Below are positions 35,033-46,745 of a stretch of DNA of 64,000 bases, in pieces. The stretch spans positions 16,690 through 80,689 of the forward strand of contig JABYQR010000212.1 in assembly GCA_022592445.1 (NCBI GenBank), in the 5' to 3' direction. Every line of letters starts with the position of its first letter. The stretch's first letter is position 1. Source of the DNA: Cytidiella melzeri. Taxonomy: Eukaryota > Basidiomycota > Agaricomycetes > Polyporales > Irpicaceae. Under the pieces are notes generated by a model that saw nothing but the letters and a program-made list of their open reading frames with translations, searched no databases and was not told where the DNA came from. The position numbers and the translations under genes are program-made.

Positions 35033-36701
35033 CTAGGTAGACGGAGACTTCTGCAATGCAAAATAAGTTCAGCGACCGGTGCCTCTGTATCATGAATTGA
35101 TGAACAAAAGTCTACTCACCACGACTTGCGGAGCCTCCAACCTGCTAAGCGTATCTCTCGACATACTCTTGTTGGTCTTCCCCTTCCTCTTCCTCGCCCG
35201 TTCGGATCGCTCAGGGCTCAGTTCCTGCGATGGCCCGGGTCCGGGAGACTTCGTGCGATGCCTGTATGCTCGAGGGTTGGCGACAGTTGCGGAATAGCGT
35301 GCTGGACTAGAAGAACGGACTTCAAAAACAGGCAGCTCGGTCAGCGAGGCGGCCGGACTCGGGAGGCCAGGGGCAGCGTCATCCATCTGTGGACCAGCGA
35401 CAGCGGTAAAACCGTAAGGCAACACGACGCAATCAACCTGTGGAGACGGAAAGGTGGGAGCAGGAAGATCGGCAGTGGCATGGGGCGTAGTAGACAGGTT
35501 GTTGCGTCCGTGATCCACAGTCGGTTGACTACAGTCGAACTGACGGAGCCACCACATGATAGTCAAAAAATGAACCGCACAGGCGATGAGTACTGTCCAG
35601 CAGAGAGCGGTAGACCACCAGGGTGCTACTGGCCAATATTGGGTAGGTGGGTTGACAGCGGGTGAGGAGAGAATATATCTGATACCGTGGGACGCCACCA
35701 GGGCGATTAATGACCTGACGGAAATAGCACTATGTCAATATAGTACTTCAACCATTGAGGATGTAGCTTACCAGAACGCGCTAGCAGAGGGGATACTCAT
35801 GAGTGTCGCAGCCTGCGTGCTCCTGTCAACGATTTCGTTATCAGGGTCCTATACATATCATCACAAATGAGTATTGTTAGGCAACGTCACTAGTAGGCCC
35901 GCTGACGCAAATATGCTTACCTCAGATTTCTGGGCCGTGTGCGCGCAAGACGCGTCTAAAAGCGGTGGTGTCCAGTGCAAAAAGGATATCGAGAGAAAGA
36001 AAGCACTAGCGGACAGAAGAATAGCGACGATGTGGACAGTGCGCGCAACGGGGTACAGGTCGCCGCCGGCGAGATAGCTTAGGGAGCGAGTGACACTGCA
36101 AGAGGTGAGGTTACTGCGAGACCGCGCTTCAGCGAGCAACAGGGACGTACTAAACCAGCACGAATACGTCCACCAGCACCGGTGCGTATCTTTGTGGCCA
36201 TGTTCTGATTACTTCGCTATCCCAGTTGCTCACTGTCGTTGGTGTCGTAGATGTCGAACTTGATTTCTCTTCAGAGGTATATCGAGGTAAGTTCTCTGGC
36301 TGCGCTCGCAGCTCACGTAGATAGTATCGATAATAGCCAAAGAGAACCAGATCCCGGTACACAGAGGCCATAACTCCTGCAATCCAGATTATCGAGGGTC
36401 GAAAGCGTTGTGGTCTTGCCTCTATGGCCATCGTAATGAAGACTTCGTTGCTGGGAGTCTTATCGGAAAGGGCGGGTTCAGTGGGCAGATGGGGCTCAAC
36501 CACTATGAATTCATGGAAGTGAGCAAGTTGCGCAATCTCTCGAAGTACCTGAAGCTTTACCTGGTTCCATATGAGAAATGCTTCCAGAGCAGGTGCGAAC
36601 AAAAGCAGGTGTGCACTAAGGAAAAGCGGGAGGAAAGGCGTGAAGATGCGGGAAAGGAGGTAAGAATTGGTGGTTCCAGTGGACAACTCTGCCGTCGTCA
36701 T
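35033..36701 (-). CDS. Multi-pass membrane protein, function unknown
   Basis: Five exons (36701-36151, 36095-35921, 35848-35772, 35714-35120, 35050-35033) give 471 aa. About six hydrophobic helices are visible, among them PLFLSAHLLLFAPALEAFLI, IIWIAGVMASV, VHIVAILLSASAFFLSISFL, and TALCWTVLIACAVHFLTIMW. Between helices 2 and 3 is a polar loop with LPRYTSEEKSSSTSTTPTT. The C-terminal third is cytoplasmic-looking, rich in Pro, Ser and Arg, with PERSERARKRKGKTNK. The last exon encodes only five residues after a strong gtgagt donor. I do not recognise a transporter or receptor signature. The two diverged repeat copies lie on either side of the gene. Confidence 0.6.
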
Positions 36702-38518
36702 TAAATAAGGTGGTACGACGTGTGAGGCGGCGGAGCCACAAATGACCACATCGCCTTGTGGCCTTAAGAAGCAAGGCCTGAGGCAATGCTTGTGAAGGCC
36801 ACAGGAGTGTACTTCGTGGGAGCACTGAACAATCCAAGCAACTTGGGCCATCGCCTCAATTAGTGTTACCCCACGCCACGCTCCGAGCCCAATCGTAGTT
36901 TCCATGTTCGTGACAGCTTGGATGCGATTCTTCCCGATTTTTTGATGGAAACAACGACGAGTGCCGGCTTTCCGCTGGACAATGGTGCTAGAGCACATTC
37001 TTCAGTCGACCTGAGTTGCTGTCTGTTCGAGCAAGGCTTTCAGCAGAACTCTGAGGTCACAGCAAAGCGCAGTAGCAAGGTTCATGCCACTCAGGAAGTC
37101 CTGATGTAGAAGCCATCGGCTCTGTTGCGATAGACGCTGACCCTGCGACATTGTGAGAGCAGCCCTAACAGAGCAGCGGCCACGACGAGACTCCGGACGT
37201 CTTCAAGTTATCCTGGCATAGCGAATGTGTATTGGAGCTTTCCAGCTTCCGTACATCAAGGACGAGTGCGAGTTCTGAGGTCGACGGTTGGTCAAGTAAC
37301 TTCACTCGCCACGAAACGTGATCTAGACGTTCAGTGGTCGTGATACACGTTGCGTGGCCTTGTCCCGCTTTTGGAAACGTACCTCCAAGCAAAGGCGGCC
37401 GTAAAAATCTGAGCGTAAATCGCCAGGAGACGCCAACGATCTTGTTGAATGCTGTGGAGTCTTGTCTTGTAGCTGAGCAGTGTGAACTCATATAATAGAC
37501 ATATATTGCCAAACTCACTGCGTATGACTGTCACCTGCGCTCTGAGTGTGGCAATGACGGACTACGTGAAACGTGGCATCAGCACACCGCATTGAGCGCG
37601 TTCTTGACAACTTGATATCCAAGCCAGCCGTGGCCACTGGCCACAACTCAGGCTTGAAACACAAAAGTCATCGAGTTCGGGAGCAGGCTTTGCGCACGAG
37701 GTGACATCTTTGTGTGTATAGCGATGAAATCGTGTGCGCAGCGTGTTGATTCAAGAAAGCGCGGCAGCCATGCACTTCAAGCAGCTCATGGCCATGTTGT
37801 GGCCATGTCAGAAGTCGGTAACAGTGCGAAAGAAGTAAACGTGCGGCACCCGGGACTCGGAACATAATAGCCGGGAGTGAAGCGGAAAGTCGTGACTCGT
37901 CATTGACCAATGGCCGCGGTGGCAGCGTTCCAGCCACAAATTCCGACACAAAGAGTGATTAAGCCAACAAGGACATGAAATGATTGTGGTTTACTGGTCA
38001 CTTGGAATTGGTATTATTGCAACTGAACGACGCGAGAGAGTTTGCAGGGGCAGAACACCCGAGCTGGACGTGCAGAGTGTTTTCATCGCGGCCATTCTCA
38101 AATCGTACTACCTGCTGGCTGTACCTGATGGTATTACTCTAAAAATTCAGACCCGAGGAGTCGAGTAACTGAGGACGCTGTACATGTGCGCGCCACAACG
38201 GAGAGCGCTATCGTTTCTATTTAGCGCTTATTAAAACACCACCTTTTAACTAACAATCATCATTATCATCATTATCGACAGTACTTCTAATGCTCACAAC
38301 GGACAGACAGTCACTTATAGCACCGGAGGTTTGAGAATATGCATGGTCACCAGGATAGGAAAGGACTCGGGATGGTGTATGCCAATGTGCGTCGGACGTT
38401 GACCGACGGGATTCAACCGCAATCTCAACAATCTTCGAAACATGTGCGGGTGGTATTCAATCTCTATTAATGGAAATTGTCTTTATCATCACACAAGCAT
38501 TGGCCGAACGTCATTTTT
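36702..38518. other. Intergenic region with the second repeat copy
   Basis: About 1.8 kb without a supported gene. It holds repeat copy 2 (about 37170-37700) and the promoter of the MFS gene on the right. Confidence 0.4.
37170..37700 (+). repeat. Diverged direct repeat, copy 2
   Basis: This matches 34110-34540 in the same block order, for example 'agccctaa' near 37164, 'ttccgtacatcaaggacga' near 37248 and 'gagttcgggagca' near 37674. Similarity was judged by eye only. Confidence 0.45.
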
Positions 38519-38526
38519 CTATAAAT
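38519..38526 (+). promoter_or_regulatory. TATA-like box of the MFS gene
   Basis: CTATAAAT lies 97 nt before the ATG at 38623, followed by a C/T-rich leader. Confidence 0.45.
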
Positions 38527-38622
38527 CCCGGATTGCAGGCTACAGCTCAGCCATCGCTCAGTCCCCTGAAGTCCTACATCCCTCAGCTTGTTCTTGCGGC
38601 TATAATCTCATAACGCAACACG

Positions 38623-40527
38623 ATGTCGCAGCCATTAGATACTCCTACGACGGATTTCGACTCAGCACCTGCCGATAGTCAAGATATTAGCGTGGTTACA
38701 TCACAGTCCATGTCGACAGCGAGCTCTGTTACAGAGCTGGGTTCCCCAGAGCCAGTGGCTACCGAGAAGACTGCCCAGCCCAATGCAGCCACAAAAGACT
38801 TCAACTTCCTTCCCATACCAAAATATCTACGATACGACCCCGATGGTCCTACGAAGTTTGACACCTTTACGAACATACTGTTTGGCGTTGCCAGTACCTG
38901 CAGTAAGCCTCGCTATTCTCACGTCCAGCGAGATGAAAGAGTACTAACGATCGGCTCTCTGCAGTGGTAGCAAACCTGTACTACTGCCAACCGTTATTGA
39001 GTGCGTGAATCATCACTCTTGGTGTATGAGTAAACTTCTGACTGACCGTGTATTTGGATGTAGTCGACCTCGCGAAATCATTCGGTGTCACGCATGAGCA
39101 GGTGTCACGTATACCAACTCTCGTCCAGACAGGGTACGCAAATGCTCAACTTAATCGTGAACCTGTTACTGACATTTGCACCCCAGTTATGCTGTCGGAC
39201 TGCTCACTATCAGCCCTCTCGGAGATCTCATACGCCGCCGCCCCCTTATCCTCCTACTCATCACCATAAGTTGTGCTCTCACAATCGGCCTCCCGATAAC
39301 TTCCAACATGGTCGTATTCGAGGTTCTCTCTTTCCTTATTGGCATCGTAACCGTCGTACCGCAAATCCTCATGCCTCTCGCCGCCGACCTTGCGCCCCCG
39401 CACAAACGAGCCTCCGCCCTATCTATCGTATTCTCCGGATTACTCTTTGGTGTGCTCATCGCACGAGTGTTGTCAGGTATCATCGCCGAATTCTCCTCAT
39501 GGCGGGTCGTATATATCGTCGCGATAGCATTCCAAGCGTGCGTGCTGGTCCTCATGTTCTTCAAGCTCCCAGACTATCCCGCCAAGAACAAGGGAATGTC
39601 GTACTTTGGGATCTTGTACGGCGTGGCCAAGTACGCGGTCACCGAGCCGCTGCTCATTCAGTCCAACCTCATCAGTCTGGGGTCCATGGCTTGCTTGACC
39701 AACTTTTGGGTATGCACTCCTGTACTCTCAAATCCGGCCAATTGTTTCTTACATATCAAATAGGTGACGCTTACATTCCTCCTCGGCGGCCCTATATACA
39801 ACTACAATACGTACGTCTATCTCAGCTTAATTTCTTCCTTCATACAAACAACTTATCAACCTTCACCTTTCAGGCTCGTCATCGGACTCTTCGGTCTCGC
39901 AGGTATGGGCGGAGTCGCCGCCGCCCCCCTCATCGGTCGCGGAATTGACCGTGTCGTACCCTGGTTCGCAACCGTCCTCGCCACGCTCGCCTCCCTCGCC
40001 TTCTACGGTATCCAACTCGGAGCTGGTGGCGTCAGCGTCGCAGCCGTAGTCATCGTGACAATCGGTATCGACTTGTTCAGGCAGACGCAGCAAGTGAGTG
40101 TGACGACGCGTGTGTACGGGTTAGACCCCGCTGCGAGGTCGAGGATGAACGCCGGGATGATGATCTTCGTACGTCCTGTTTCCTTCTGTTTGAATCTTTC
40201 AAGTCACGAGTTCTGACGCGTGTACTGTTTATTCTGCGGGTGCAGATATTCTTAGGGCAAATTATTGGCACATCTGTCGGGACAGACGTGTTCAACACCT
40301 ACGGGTGGCGAGCATCTGCGGCGCTTAGTGTGGGTTTCCAAGGGTTCTGCTTGTTCATGATCCTGATCAGAGGACCGCACGTTAAGCGGTACACGTGGTT
40401 TGGGTATGAAGGAGGGTACTCGATAAGAAAAGAGGTGCCGCAGGTTGAGGATAAGGAGAAGCAGACGCCGCAGGGCGGCAAGGAGGAGGAGGGGAAGGAG
40501 ACGTGTGAGAAGCGCGAACAGAGTTAA
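38623..40527 (+). CDS. Major facilitator superfamily transporter
   Basis: Seven exons (38623-38902, 38965-39000, 39064-39133, 39187-39709, 39764-39810, 39874-40168, 40246-40527) give 510 aa. A Ser/Thr-rich cytoplasmic N-terminus of about 75 residues precedes twelve predicted helices. The loop between helices 2 and 3 is GDLIRRRPLILLL, the MFS motif A position (G-D-x-x-x-R-R/K), and LAADLAPPHKRASALSIV lies before helix 5. The C-terminal tail is charged (KEEEGKETCEKREQS). The sequence is closer to bacterial-like efflux permeases than to hexose transporters, in my judgement. Substrate unknown; export of small organic compounds is likely. Confidence 0.85.
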
Positions 40528-40700
40528 TTGTCAGTTTCAAGTAACTTTAGAATTTGTATCGCTAGCGTAATCGCTGTGGGGACTTGCTTCACGCTAATAT
40601 CTTTGTATCACATATATTGTTCGCTTGCATAATTGATCCCTTACATTATCTTGCTGCTCGTTGGCCATATTGAAGTTTGGAATAATTAGTCCCTCGTGTT
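40528..40700. terminator. Convergent 3' region
   Basis: 173 bp of AT-rich sequence between the stop codons of the MFS gene (plus) and a C2-helical gene (minus). It must hold both polyadenylation regions; no exact signal was identified. Confidence 0.4.
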
Positions 40701-42432
40701 CTAAACTACCCCGTCAACAACGCCCACCACACCCCTCGCTTCAACACCTTCCAGTACACCCTGCTCACTCACATGATGCAAAGTGACTCGGTGCTCCTCC
40801 ACGTCCTTGAGCATACAGGTGAGCGGTCCTTGCGCCCGTTCCGCCTTGTTGGATATGGATTCAAGCTCAAAGCGCGTTACCGGAGGCGTGCCAGGGCCAG
40901 GGCTATCAGGTGGACTGGCCAGTACAGACCGTTCCATTTCTGGCACACTCTGCCGTCTGAGGGCAGCTAGCGAAGGGGAAGTATCCTCAGCTTGCAAAGG
41001 GAATTTTCCGATTGGCGAAGCCTCCAACTTGGGCTTCAACGTCAAATTGAACTCGACGAGTTGAGCCTGGAAGGTTCTAATTCGTTGCTGTGTGTATGTC
41101 GCTTTGATCAGCTGTTCTGTTACATCCGGGGAATCGAATGGTCGTCAGTGATGTGCTACCTGCTTCACTCGGGGCAGAAGAGTATGAGACGTACTCCCAG
41201 ATCTTTCATGAACCCACCCGTCCACGATCGCAACACTCGAGCCCACGAGTTTCACTGCTTGCTGTTTGACGTCGTTCCCCTCACACTGAGCGGCTTGCAA
41301 GAGCGTCTCTCGAAGAGTTTTGAAGAGCTCCTCGATGTCTGTGTCTACTTGGCCGTGGGCTTTGACCATCTAAACAAGAACCATGATAAAATTCAGTGTG
41401 CGTCGTTCCAAAAATCAACTTACACAAGACTTGGGGGACTCACACCGTGGACTACACGTAGCAAGACGACCACTATCTTCGAAAGGGGGATCGCCTTTGG
41501 ACCAGAAATCGGTTTCGCGGGTCAACAAAATGACAAAGACAAAAGCTGGAGGGAGACATACCGGCGCAATGTGGTCCAGTATATTCAACAGGCCATCCAT
41601 GTCTCCCAGGACGGCGTCGATCAAACCTGGTAACACCACCCTCACGAACCCGCTCTTTTTCCTCGCAGCCCGCTGTTTGTTGAGAATCTCGATACGGTGT
41701 CGTTCGATCTCGATCACGTCGACGTCTTCTGCCTTTTGACGAACATGCAAGTCCTCTGGTGTGTCGAGCGAGAGATTGGGGGCGATGGACAGGTTGGGAG
41801 AGTCCTGTGAGTCGACTGGGAGGTGAGCTACAGGTGTAACGCATTAGATGCACGGAATTTGGAGTGAGGGTAGAGAAAACGATGACCTTCACTAAGGAAC
41901 GTCCAGACTGTGCCTTCAACTTGTCCGACTAGCTCTTCGGTGAGTGTGTGGCGATGGTTTCGGAACACGCAGAACCTGAGTATTGATGATGGGTACACAG
42001 AGCTATCAGGCACAATGATTAGTCACGGTCAGCATGCTGAGAGGTTGGATGATCGCTTGAAGAGACTCACAGAACTTTATACGGTGCAAGCGACCAGCTA
42101 GGTGTAGTGGGCTCAAGACTGATTTCCGTTTGTAGCACTTGTCGATTGTCGAGAAAGAGTCTGACGAAACAGTGGCCGTGCCTGTGGTAAGTGCGAGTGC
42201 GGAGTCCGGTAACATTGACGTCTTGGCGTCAACACATTGTGGGTGGGCACCTGTTGCCGACTCTGGGGTAAGACGACGTACCTCGCAGGAGTAGCGTAAC
42301 TTGCGGCACGCCGAGAAAAGCATTTACGCCACACGCGTGAGCCTCTCTCACAAGATCTCGTCTAAACGTAGAATCCGAGGTGAGGAGCGAAGCTTTTACT
42401 CGAAATCTGGAGATTACGCACATGCTATTCAT
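40701..42432 (-). CDS. C2-helical protein A (NLR N-terminal-like, no NTPase)
   Basis: Seven exons (42432-42282, 42221-42071, 42002-41887, 41827-41562, 41495-41424, 41369-41195, 41116-40701) give 448 aa. Residues about 40-125 look like a C2 domain: GVPQVTLLLR, GHCFVRLFLDNRQVLQTEIS, PTTPSWSLAPY, then LTEELVGQVEGTVWTFL. A helical region follows (LIDAVLGDMDGLLNILDHIA, then MVKAHGQVDTDIEELFKTLR, then KQLIKATYTQQRIRTFQAQL). In fungal NLR-type receptors this C2 plus helical arrangement normally precedes a NACHT NTPase; none is present here, and the tail is Pro/Ser-rich. Exons and motifs correspond one by one to the gene at 46746-48547. The start codon is provisional. Confidence 0.6.
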
Positions 42433-43413
42433 GTCAGCCTTTGTTGTAGGGTGTGTCAGATCGTCGTGGGTGGTGTTGCTGCTCGAGCATAGTTCCGCAG
42501 ATAGTACGGGATATATAAGTACGTTCGTGGGCGGTCAAGCAATTTCGGGCTCCCACAACACGTTCGCAGTGCATGTTGCAAGCATGCATCGAGAAGCAAC
42601 AAGGACTCTGGATAATACCGAAATGAATGTCAAAAGCTGTGACAACCTCCGTCACTGACACATGCTGAATGTCCTCGTTGAATTTCGTCCCACCCACAAG
42701 GCATGGGCGTCATCGTGTTGTTACATCGATGGGCAATTGTGTGATCGCAGATTGGATTTGTGTGTGGAAGATGGAGGACCCTTGGTAGATGCGGCGTAGG
42801 CGTGCCTGTCGATTAGAGAAGATCAATAGAACGATGCATGCCTGTTCGGGTTCTGAGAACGAATAACGCACAACCACCGTGGGGATTTCAAGTCGGGAGG
42901 ACACAAGTACGATGCTCTTGCCAGAAGCATCCCCTGGTCTTGTGTACATCGCGGTACACAACTTGAAGCCAAGGTCAACTGGCTGTTGACACTGTTCTTT
43001 ACAGGAGAGAAGTATCAGTGAGTGATTTCAATAGCATTACCACTGCGTTACTTACAGGCTGGATCTTACATCCCAACAAGCTCTTGTCGGCAGTGCCAAC
43101 AGTTGGAGGTTGCGGTGAAGGACGGTGTCAGGTGCAAACGCGTCGATCAGCAGTGATGCGCCTTTTGCCTTTTCTGACACTAGTGCGGTGATGGCATGAC
43201 GTTTCACTTCCCATCCCGTTTCCGTCACTGCACCGACCGGGCGCATGACCTCTGAACCTGGCATTATGTGGTCTTGTCCCGTTCCTAGCCAATTCCTATG
43301 TCGGGATTTCACAGGGGATGCTGCTGTCGGGCCGGGCTCAGGAGGCTTTATAACCAGAGTCGAGTGCAAAGTTGTGCCTTGCTCCCAGTCCTCCTCTTTG
43401 CGCACCGCTCGCC
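42433..43413. other. Intergenic region, possible upstream exons
   Basis: About 1 kb between divergent genes. Minus-strand frames at about 42710-42961 and 43052-43260 read like coding sequence but could not be joined to gene A or to each other with confidence. Confidence 0.35.
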
Positions 43414-45710
43414 ATGCAAATCTATACCTCACCATATCCTCCAGTCTCAATACGAAACGAATCCTTGTTCACCCACCAGTTTCGCACTAAATTCAACGAC
43501 TATCCACATAATCACCCGGCGTTCATAGATGCCTCTACCGGCTTCACCATCACTCGCGCGCAGCTCAGGGACCTCGGGCTGTCCATGGCCTGGGGATTGC
43601 GCAACCAGCTGTCAAAACTCGGCGGGGTACAACTACACAGAGGAGACGTCGTAATGATCTTTTCTCCGAACAGTATAGCGTGGCCGGTTATGTTCTATGG
43701 AGGCATTGCAGCAGGTCTCCGCATGACTCTCGCAAACAGTGCTTACACCCCGAGGGAGCTGCATCACCAGTGGTCAGACAGCGGCGCCAAGGCCATGTTC
43801 GTCCACCCGGTTCTTTTGGATGTCGCGCTGACTATGTTCAAAGATTTGGACATGGATCTTACAGAGGTGATGAGACGTATCATCATAGCGGACTGGCCGT
43901 CACCTGCATCCTCCGCAACCAATCCGTACATCCGTGTGGCTGATCTCCTCGGAGTGGGCCAGTTGAAGACGGAGGAGCAGTTCAACGGAGATCTGGCAAA
44001 CGAGACTGTGCTACTCTGTTACTCATCTGGCACCACTGGCAATCCGAAGGGAGTCATGGTACGTAAATTCAGCATATCACACTTTACAAACCGTCACTGA
44101 GCATCTACATAGACTACGCATAGAAACCTTATTGCTTTGATTAATATGTGCGATGTTGCGTATCCCCAGCCAAACGAGCCGAACCCAGTGATGCTGGCCG
44201 TCTTGCCCCTGTACCACATTTATGGTGAGGCGCCATTCACTCCCCTCACGCAGCCACGTAACCGTTTACTCGTGTCTTCCCAGGCATAGTCAAGCTGTTG
44301 CAGTTCCCTTGGCTCAGAGGCATGTCAGTCGTGCTGATGTCCAAGTTCGATATTGTCGACCTTTGCAAGAATATCGAAAAGTACAAAGTTACCCAATGCC
44401 TCGTCGTCCCTCCCATGTGTCTTGTCATGTTGCATCATCCAGGTACGCAGATCCGCATTTCCCCCATCAACAAACCTCACGTGATGATGCTGCTCATGGA
44501 TCACAGCTGTCAAAGACTATAACATGAAGAGTCTCGTTTTCATGATGTCCGGAGCTGCACCACTCGGTGCACCTTTATCCAATGGTCTGCAAGCCCGCTT
44601 GAAGTCGCTGGGTGCAACTACCTACCTTGGGCAAGGTCAGAGCAAGACACTTTCTCTCTTCTCTTCCTTTTGTGCTGAGAAAACGAATTACAGGTTATGG
44701 GCTGACAGAGACTTCTCCCACCACCCACATTCTTCCGATCGAAGACGTTTTCAGGAAGGCCGGCTGCATAGGCCCCCTTATTCCAAATCTCGAAGCACGC
44801 CTGGTCATAGAAGACGTCGAGGATGCGAAAGAGGGAGAACCTGGCGAGCTATGGATTCGCGGCCCAACAGTGATGAAGGCAAGCAGCTTATGTTTCTGTA
44901 CCGGAAAACGAATGTTTTGGCTGACGAAAACCTTGTGCGATAGGGATATTTGAACAACCCCGAAGCGACGAAGAACGCGATTACGCCCGACGGGTGGTTC
45001 AAGACTGGCGATGTTGCTGTTCGGGACGCCGAGGGATATTTCAAGATTGTCGATAGACGGAAGGAGCTGATCAAGTATAAGGTAAGATAGTTGTTCCCTC
45101 TACCAGATCATGTTCTCACTCGAATTTTGCTAGGGATTCCAAGGTACGCAAACTGCTACGATATGCTGCACAAAATTCATCCTCAAAACGTTTTTTTTGT
45201 TCAGTTCCTCCGGCGGAGCTGGAAGCCATTTTATTGCTCCATCCCGACATCGTGGATTGTGCCGTGATCGGTGTAGAGTCCGTGGAAGAAGCAACTGAAC
45301 TGCCTCGGTACGTCTTTGTTCAATCCGTCGCATCGCTCATTCCTGAGATCTTGAAACGCGACAGAGCGTACGTTGTGCACGCGAAAGGCCTCGCACCCTC
45401 GGAACACGCAGCTTTTGCTGCAGGTGTACAAGAGTGGATAAAATCCCGTGTTGCACCTCATAAGCGATTGCGAGGAGGTGTGTGTATCACACTGGCTTCT
45501 TCGGGCACCTGACATTAACCATGATTCACAGGCGTGATAATCACAGACGTGATCCCAAAGAGGTTCGTAAATTCCGTCGATGCTCGTCGTTTTTAAGTTT
45601 CAAACCATCTTTATCAATATAGTGCTGCTGGGAAGATTCTGCGACGCCAACTGCGCGAGAGAGCGAAGAAGGAACCTGTCACCGCGCGGCCGACAATGGC
45701 TAGGCTGTAA
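43414..45710 (+). CDS. Acyl-CoA synthetase / 4-coumarate-CoA ligase-like, peroxisomal
   Basis: Eleven exons (43414-44058, 44113-44224, 44284-44442, 44507-44635, 44694-44878, 44944-45081, 45134-45143, 45205-45307, 45365-45477, 45532-45562, 45623-45710) give 570 aa. Adenylate-forming motifs appear in order: [14 protein letters not shown] (ATP loop), [42 protein letters not shown] and the C-terminal [11 protein letters not shown] with the catalytic Lys. The enzyme activates a carboxylic acid as an acyl-AMP and transfers it to CoA. The C-terminal tripeptide ARL fits a type 1 peroxisomal targeting signal, so fatty or phenylpropanoid acid activation in peroxisomes is likely. One intron is GC-AG, and one exon has only 10 nt. 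Confidence 0.9.
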
Positions 45711-46745
45711 AGTCGTCGCATAGGCTCTAATTCAATCAAAGGGTTTGACGAAGCGTGTTGTTATTTACTATTTATCTCACGGTCTGTAGGGAGTCATACA
45801 CGAAGATGAAATGTATGCGGAGCAGCTGTGGTTGGCACTCTCTCTTTTGTGAAGTAACCCACCAACACCTATGGCGGCTCGCTGTTTTGAAGGGTACCAC
45901 GGCAAGACTTTTCTTCGCGTCTCTGGGGTCTACTTGACTACTTTTCTAGATTGCAGACTTGAGGCCACGACGCGGGTTGTTCTGTTCGCGTTGTCTTCAT
46001 ACGTTGGCCAAGCACCGTCCGAGACTTGCTGATTTCACTCAAACCCTTACATGTGGGTTGGGTATTCCTGCTAGGCTCACTCGAGCCAGAAAAATCCACC
46101 AGTGTTGTGCTCTTGATTAGGTTGCCTGGCCGTCCTCTCCCCTGTCACTCGCCAATCCAGCTAATGTCCGGGGTCGGGATTTGGACCCTTGTTGTCTGTG
46201 CAAAGATGCTTTCCGGTGATCCAGGAATACATGCTCCTTTGTGACGGTGAACATCATTGGTTTCGATTACGGCTGCAACAGCGGCGTTCTATCCTTGTAC
46301 TGCCAATCAGCTAGCACCTCTTGACTTTAAGGTTAGAAGAACCCCTGAACCGCTCCAAATCTCGCACCTTTTGCTGGCCGTTTCCTCGTGGCACCTGCAC
46401 ATTATGTACGCTATTCAAGAAATATCCTTGCGTCACTTACATCTCGTATCAAGTTCCTGTACAGGGTCTCGCGCGCGTAATCTGCAAACGAGCGCAGACT
46501 CATCGCCCTACATGGACTTCTCTCTTATCGGAGCTCCACCGTGATCTTTGGCAAGCCCTTCGCCTGTTCAGCGTGTACCCTTCCGCGCACAGGAACCCAT
46601 CTGATACCTCATTCTCCTTCGGCGTCATCTCTCCTCTTCGCTGTAAGTACGACCAGTGACTCACGCTGAGACATATTTTCTCTCATGCTGTCTACAGAAC
46701 TCCATCGGTGCGGTTCATTACCGTGAGCACGGAGCTCTATCCTTG
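45711..46745. other. Intergenic, no gene recognised
   Basis: About 1 kb between two plus-strand genes. Short frames near 46257-46659 have no motif support. Confidence 0.45.
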
